The notes under the pieces were generated by a model. The model ran no database searches, was not told the origin of the DNA, and saw only the letters and a list, made by a program, of their open reading frames with translations. From assembly GCA_002631855.1 (NCBI GenBank), contig NTLF01000012.1:1-64000 (forward strand): 64,000 nt of DNA, given 5' to 3'. The position numbers and the translations under genes were made by a program. Below, piece after piece: positions 60,778 to 64,000 of the stretch. Each line of letters starts with the position of its first letter. Positions within the stretch are counted from its first letter, which is position 1. This DNA comes from Zunongwangia sp. ESRF-bin46. GTDB lineage: Bacteria > Bacteroidota > Bacteroidia > Flavobacteriales > Flavobacteriaceae.

Positions 60778-62124
60778 ATGAAAAAATATGATGTTTTCGT
60801 TATTGGTTCGGGTATGGCCGGTATGACAATGGCCAATAAATGTGCCTCAAAAGGTCTTTCGGTCGGCATAACCGATGAACTACCTTATGGTGGCACCTGT
60901 GCCCTACGAGGCTGTGACCCCAAAAAAGTAATTATCGGCGCTACGGAAGTGCGCGACTTTGCCAAAAGGCTTAAAGGGAAAGGCATTGATACCATTCCGG
61001 ATATTAACTGGAAGGATATAATGGCGTTCAAACAGACCTTTGTCGATGAAATGCCGAGGAAAATAGAAAAGGGGTATAAGAAGAACGGCATCGATACCTT
61101 TCACAGTTCCGCTACGTTTATAAATGAAAATACCTTAAGTGTAGGTAACAAGACCATTCAAGCTGATAAAGTTGTAATTGCGTCAGGTTCAAAACCAAAA
61201 GTTTTAGATTTTGAAGGCAGACAGCTTGCGAAAACGAGTACGGATTTTCTAAACCTTAAGGAATTACCCCAATCCCTGCTTTTCATCGGTGGTGGATATA
61301 TTGCTTTTGAATTCGCCCATATTGCCGCACGTTCCGGTGCCAAGGTAACGATAGTACATCGAGGTAAACATCCGTTGGTAAACTTTGACCAGGATATTGT
61401 AAAACATTTAGTCGATGCCACACGTAATTTAGGCATCAAGCTTGTTCTTGAAACCGAAGTTTCTAAAATTGAACGTAAAGATGGCCACTACATAACCACA
61501 GGAATTTCAAACGGAAACGAAACTACCTACAAATCGGCAGCGGTATTTAATTCGGCTGGTCGTCCCCCAGCCATTTTTGAGTTAGAATTGGAAAAAGCAG
61601 GTATATCCTTCTCAAAAAAGGGCATAGAGGTCAACGAATACCTTCAGAGCACAACGAACGCGAACATATATGCAGCAGGCGATGCAGCGGACTCAAGAGG
61701 ATTGCCCCTAACACCCGTAGCTGTTTTGGAAGGACACGTCGTAGCTTCAAATATCATTAAAGGAAATAAGAAAAAAGTCAGTTATCCCCCAATGCCTTCC
61801 GTAGTTTTCACTTTGCCCACTATGGCAACCGTTGGCCTATTGGAAGATGAGGCTAAAGAAAAAGGATATGATATAAATGTCAATTTTGAAAAAGTGGATA
61901 ATTGGTTCAATGCGAGACGCCTGAATGTGGATGAATATGCTTATAAAACAATCATCGATAAAAATAATAATACCATTTTGGGCGCGCATCTGATCGGGCC
62001 TCATTGTGAGGAAACCATCAATCTTTTCGCAATGGCGATAAAGACCAAGATGACCATAAGCGATTTGCGGACAATGATATTTTCATATCCTACAATGGCA
62101 TCTGACCTAACCTATATGCTCTAA
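60778..62124 (+). CDS. MerA-like pyridine nucleotide-disulfide oxidoreductase
   Basis: A 448-residue FAD/NAD(P)-dependent oxidoreductase: GxGxxG FAD motif in VIGSGMAGMTMANK, redox disulfide GGTCALRGCDPKK (CX4C), second GxGxxA in LFIGGGYIAFEFA, and a dimerisation domain. Two MerA hallmarks are missing: the C-terminal vicinal Cys pair (the protein ends SDLTYML) and the HPT-E catalytic pair (FSYPTMASD instead). It is in the position of MerA in the operon but may not reduce Hg(II) in the usual way; it could be a general thiol or disulfide reductase. Confidence 0.85.
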   Translation: MKKYDVFVIGSGMAGMTMANKCASKGLSVGITDELPYGGTCALRGCDPKKVIIGATEVRDFAKRLKGKGIDTIPDINWKDIMAFKQTFVDEMPRKIEKGYKKNGIDTFHSSATFINENTLSVGNKTIQADKVVIASGSKPKVLDFEGRQLAKTSTDFLNLKELPQSLLFIGGGYIAFEFAHIAARSGAKVTIVHRGKHPLVNFDQDIVKHLVDATRNLGIKLVLETEVSKIERKDGHYITTGISNGNETTYKSAAVFNSAGRPPAIFELELEKAGISFSKKGIEVNEYLQSTTNANIYAAGDAADSRGLPLTPVAVLEGHVVASNIIKGNKKKVSYPPMPSVVFTLPTMATVGLLEDEAKEKGYDINVNFEKVDNWFNARRLNVDEYAYKTIIDKNNNTILGAHLIGPHCEETINLFAMAIKTKMTISDLRTMIFSYPTMASDLTYML

Positions 62125-62133
62125 CTATTATTT

Positions 62134-62343
62134 ATGGAAACTACAATATTAAAATCTACGATCACCTGCCCTGAATGCGGCCACAAAACAGAAGAAGAAA
62201 TGCCAACCACGGCCTGTCAATTCTTTTATGAATGTGATAATTGCAAACAAACACTAAAACCAAAAGAAGGCGATTGTTGTGTATTCTGTTCTTATGGTAC
62301 TGTGGCTTGTCCACCTATTCAGGAAGGTTCAAAATGTTGCTAA
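62134..62343 (+). CDS. GDCCxxC-domain small protein
   Basis: A 69-residue Cys-rich protein: CPECGH and CDNCKQ zinc-ribbon-like pairs, then EGDCCVFCSYG and a terminal SKCC. This is the GDCCxxC family regularly encoded in mercury and arsenic resistance operons. The vicinal Cys suggest binding of soft metals. It lies 9 bases after the reductase. Confidence 0.9.
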   Translation: METTILKSTITCPECGHKTEEEMPTTACQFFYECDNCKQTLKPKEGDCCVFCSYGTVACPPIQEGSKCC

Positions 62344-62359
62344 TAAAATTGGAAAAATA

Positions 62360-62393
62360 TTTGGAGACCACCCTACGAGCATACTTACATTGC
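62360..62393 (+). promoter_or_regulatory. Operator/promoter block 1 (ahead of CsoR-family gene)
   Basis: TTTGGAGACCACCC at 62360-62373 occurs again at 62839-62852. In both places a -7-like box (here TACATTGC) starts 22 bases after the TTTG. The G/C tracts (GGAG, CCACCC) resemble CsoR-family operators. Suggests autoregulation. Confidence 0.55.
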
Positions 62394-62409
62394 AATAAAA
62401 TTTTAACAA

Positions 62410-62772
62410 ATGATACCACGGGATTTAAGTAAGGACATAAAAACAAGGTTACAAAGTATTAATGGGCAACTTAGCGGCCTCATTAAAATGCTGGACGAGG
62501 ATACAGATCCTGAAAAGATATTGATACAGTTCAAAGCAGCACAAAAGGGTTTGGACAAGGCTCATTTCCTGTTACTGGACGAAACTTACAGAAAGGCCTT
62601 GGCAATCAAGATTTCAGAAACCGTGGAAGCTTGTCCTGGAGATTGTGGTAATGAAGACCGTATTGAATTTATACGGAAACAGTTCCCTGATTTGGAGCTG
62701 GACAGTCTTACCGACAAAATGAAAGAAATTGCCACGCTCAAATCCAAATTGGAAGACTCTAACGAGGAATAG
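62410..62772 (+). CDS. CsoR/RcnR-family regulator without copper ligands
   Basis: A 120-residue four-helix-bundle regulator (KTRLQSINGQLSGLIKMLDEDTDPEKILIQFKAA). Where CsoR has Cys-His-Cys ligands this one has DPEK, DETY and RKAL, so all three are replaced. The only Cys residues are in ACPGDCGNED after the core (near residue 78), a possible new site. It starts 67 bases after the GDCCxxC gene and is followed by a terminator. Confidence 0.82.
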   Translation: MIPRDLSKDIKTRLQSINGQLSGLIKMLDEDTDPEKILIQFKAAQKGLDKAHFLLLDETYRKALAIKISETVEACPGDCGNEDRIEFIRKQFPDLELDSLTDKMKEIATLKSKLEDSNEE

Positions 62773-62798
62773 AACTCGCAAAAAAACAATCCCCGTTG

Positions 62799-62829
62799 AT
62801 GGCCCAAAGTTATGGGTCATTTTTTTTTT
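62799..62829 (+). terminator. Intrinsic terminator after the CsoR-family gene
   Basis: ATGGCCCA (62799-62806) pairs with TGGGTCAT (62813-62820, one G-U), loop six bases, followed by nine T residues. Confidence 0.88.
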
Positions 62830-62838
62830 GAAATAATG

Positions 62839-62872
62839 TTTGGAGACCACCCCGGGCACCCACCTACCTTTG
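62839..62872 (+). promoter_or_regulatory. Operator/promoter block 2 (ahead of thioredoxin gene)
   Basis: TTTGGAGACCACCC at 62839-62852 is the second copy of the block at 62360. The -7 box TACCTTTG (62865-62872) fully matches TAnnTTTG and lies 22 bases after the TTTG, which would be the -33. The operator-like GC tract thus lies between the two promoter boxes. Confidence 0.65.
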
Positions 62873-62931
62873 TACCGTGCTTAATTGATAAGCCATTATT
62901 ATAAATGAAATACTAATAAAAAAAAGAGATT

Positions 62932-63201
62932 ATGAAACGTCAAGTAGAAGTCTTTACAGCCAACTGCCCCGTTTGTGACCCAGTGGTCAAAATGATTGAG
63001 GAACTGGCCTGTGATGAATGTGAAGTAACAACATACGATTTGGTAAAACAATGCGATGATAAGACTTGTCTTACCAAGATGAACGAATATGGGGTACAAA
63101 AAATACCCGCAGTAGCCGTAAACGGAAAATTATTGGATTGCTGCAAGGATTCCGCCATTACCAAAGAAAAGTTGATGAAAGCGGGTATTGGACAAAATTA
63201 A
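62932..63201 (+). CDS. Small thioredoxin/glutaredoxin-like protein
   Basis: An 89-residue thioredoxin-fold protein with CPVC at residues about 11-14 (FTANCPVCDP), a CDEC and CDDKTC in the middle, cis-Pro region KIPAVAVNGK and a late LDCCKD. The many Cys make it likely to bind or reduce soft metals or to keep partners reduced. It is the first gene after operator block 2. Confidence 0.85.
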   Translation: MKRQVEVFTANCPVCDPVVKMIEELACDECEVTTYDLVKQCDDKTCLTKMNEYGVQKIPAVAVNGKLLDCCKDSAITKEKLMKAGIGQN

Positions 63202-63212
63202 AAAAAGATTTG

Positions 63213-63259
63213 GGTACGGCCATTTTCACCAATTATCCTGTTGCCGTACCAACAGGATA
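63213..63259 (+). ncRNA. Pseudoknot-capable RNA leader ahead of the copper-storage gene
   Basis: A perfect 10-bp stem (63234-63243 with 63250-63259) has loop CCGTAC, and the loop with its flanks (63243-63250) is an exact reverse complement of 63213-63220 (GGTACGGC). The stem ends 20 bases before the start of the next gene and has no T-run. Either hairpin or a pseudoknot can form. The RNA role is inference. Confidence 0.55.
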
Positions 63260-63279
63260 TCATTTAAAATCCAAAAAAT

Positions 63280-63606
63280 ATGAAACCATTAAATTCTGAA
63301 TTACAAAAATGTATTGATGATTGCAATGCCTGTATTACTGCGGCAAGAATCTGCCTTGACCAACATTTGGGCGAACCCGATATGAAAAAATGCCATCAGT
63401 TTTGTTTGGATTGCATTGCGCTATGTATCGCTTGTGTTCAATTACTCGCCAGCCAATCTGATTATTCGAAACGCTTATGTGCCATTTGTGCGGACTTATG
63501 TAAAGCCTGCGCCGATGAATGTGCAAAATTCGATAGCGAGGTTTGCCAGCAATGTGCGGAAAAATGCTATGCCTGTGCCGAGAGTTGTAAAAAAATGGCA
63601 GCTTAA
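63280..63606 (+). CDS. Four-helix-bundle Cys-rich copper-storage-like protein (DUF326)
   Basis: A 108-residue cytosolic protein without signal peptide and with about 16 Cys in repeated CxxxC spacing (CIDDCNACI, CLDCIALCIACV, CAICADLCKACADEC, CQQCAEKCYACAESC). This is the Csp/DUF326 pattern, in which Cys line the inside of a four-helix bundle and bind many Cu(I). Placed after mercury genes it may buffer Cu(I) or Hg(II). Confidence 0.9.
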   Translation: MKPLNSELQKCIDDCNACITAARICLDQHLGEPDMKKCHQFCLDCIALCIACVQLLASQSDYSKRLCAICADLCKACADECAKFDSEVCQQCAEKCYACAESCKKMAA

Positions 63607-63626
63607 CATTTAAAAACAAGTGATTT

Positions 63627-64000
63627 ATGGCCATTTCTAATTTACATCTCAGAATCGTTCTAATCATTATCCTCTGCTCATCGACAATATCCATTCTTAA
63701 TGCGCAGGGACACGGGCCATTATATGGTTTACAGACCCCGACCCTCGCGAGGGGTGGCGTAGATTTAAATGTCGCAAGTATGAGTTTGAGCACCGAGAAC
63801 GAAACTTCCTATATGCTGCGTTATCTGTTTTCCTACGGTATCACCGAAGACTTTCAGATTAACTTGACCACACCCACTACGATAGAGCGGCTTAACAATG
63901 CACCGAGAACAAGGGGGAATAGCAATATGCCGGCAAATGGCGATATAGAAGCATCTCTTTGGTATCGATTTTTTTCCAATGCCTTTGGGGTTGGTAAACG
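63627..64000 (+). CDS. Exported protein, likely outer-membrane transporter, partial
   Basis: The frame from the ATG at 63627 stays open to the right edge (124 codons): signal peptide (about 1-29, ends LNAQ) then GPLYGLQTPTLARGGVDLNV, YMLRYLFSYGITEDFQINL and PANGDIEASLWYRFF. Alternating beta pattern and GDIE suggest an outer-membrane beta-barrel of the 'transporter' (phenol-meta-pathway) type. The gene is cut by the window end. Confidence 0.7.
   Translation, partial: MAISNLHLRIVLIIILCSSTISILNAQGHGPLYGLQTPTLARGGVDLNVASMSLSTENETSYMLRYLFSYGITEDFQINLTTPTTIERLNNAPRTRGNSNMPANGDIEASLWYRFFSNAFGVGK

Noticed and set aside
60778-62124. Canonical mercuric reductase MerA
   Set aside because: Lacks the C-terminal Cys pair and the HPT-E motif, so only 'MerA-like' is supported.
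62410-62772. CstR-type persulfide sensor partner of the CstB-like gene
   Set aside because: No Cys at the two sensor positions of CstR, and it lies 48 kb away from the sulfur cluster.

Overview
The window reads as a mobile, metal- and sulfur-handling island of a Bacteroidota bacterium, most likely a marine-type member of the Flavobacteriaceae. The reasons are the AT-rich composition, the Bacteroidota conjugation genes (traE-F-G-I-J-K-M-N, BfmA/BtgA-type mobilization protein, DUF5712 relaxase), promoter motifs of the TAnnTTTG type, and families such as DUF3347, DUF6660, HYC_CC_PP and GDCCxxC proteins. No rRNA, tRNA or CRISPR array was seen. Region 1 (1-10.1 kb, leftward) is a copper/silver operon: a small HYC_CC_PP protein, a CusA-type RND pump, TolC, an AraC regulator with a metal-binding-like N-terminus, a multicopper oxidase fused to a CopB-like barrel, two DUF3347 lipoproteins and a partial haem-binding protein. 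No periplasmic adaptor is visible in this operon. Region 2 (10.3-19.9 kb) holds a DUF932 protein and then a reduced-sulfur cluster: Crp/Fnr regulator, TauE/SafE exporter, CstB-like persulfide dioxygenase-rhodanese and DUF442 protein rightward; TlpA, SoxB-like nucleotidase, DsrE, DoxX and a small secreted protein leftward; and a decayed YeeE/YedE sulfur transporter. Region 3 (20-26.6 kb, rightward) is a second heavy-metal RND operon (His-rich secreted protein, TolC, His-rich lipoprotein, adaptor, RND pump) ending in a clear terminator. Region 4 (26.6-40.7 kb, leftward) is a third metal cluster: APC permease downstream of a dead lpd fragment, Fur regulator, P1B-4-like P-type ATPase, two SpoIIAA-like proteins around a membrane-tethered AlbA_2 protein, second Fur, PII-like protein, RND adaptor, a CzcA-TolC fusion and a DUF6660 protein. 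Region 5 (40.7-41.9 kb) is a junk junction: an integrase tail with an internal stop, a second copy of the yeeE tail, a short duplicated motif and a gene-free stretch with nested inverted repeats. Region 6 (41.9-47 kb) is a mobilization module: ssb, RadC-like, a possible oriT, BfmA, DUF5712 relaxase, an adenine-type DNA methyltransferase and the coupling ATPase. Region 7 (47-51.5 kb) is cargo: DUF2971, HipB-HipA, and a YCII / ECF sigma (ECF42-like) / SnoaL-like set. Region 8 (51.5-58.7 kb, leftward) is the transfer operon traE to traN plus a DUF4878 lipoprotein. Region 9 (58.9-64 kb, rightward) has an N-acetylmuramoyl-L-alanine amidase and a mercury/copper module: ArsR repressor, MerT-MerP fusion, a MerA-like flavoprotein lacking two MerA hallmarks, GDCCxxC protein, CsoR-family repressor lacking the copper ligands, small thioredoxin, Cys-rich copper storage-like protein, and the start of an outer-membrane or transporter protein. 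Working together, the genes describe metal efflux across both membranes, periplasmic copper oxidation and sequestration, persulfide detoxification and mercury import/handling, carried by or next to an integrative-conjugative-type element. The most interesting signals are: (a) small secreted Cys- or His-bearing proteins with promoter motifs a few bases from their starts, placed ahead of each metal or sulfur operon; (b) a perfect stem whose loop can pair upstream (pseudoknot) ahead of the copper-storage gene; (c) a shared operator/promoter block upstream of the ligand-less CsoR gene and the next gene; and (d) duplicated and decayed fragments that record how the island was assembled.
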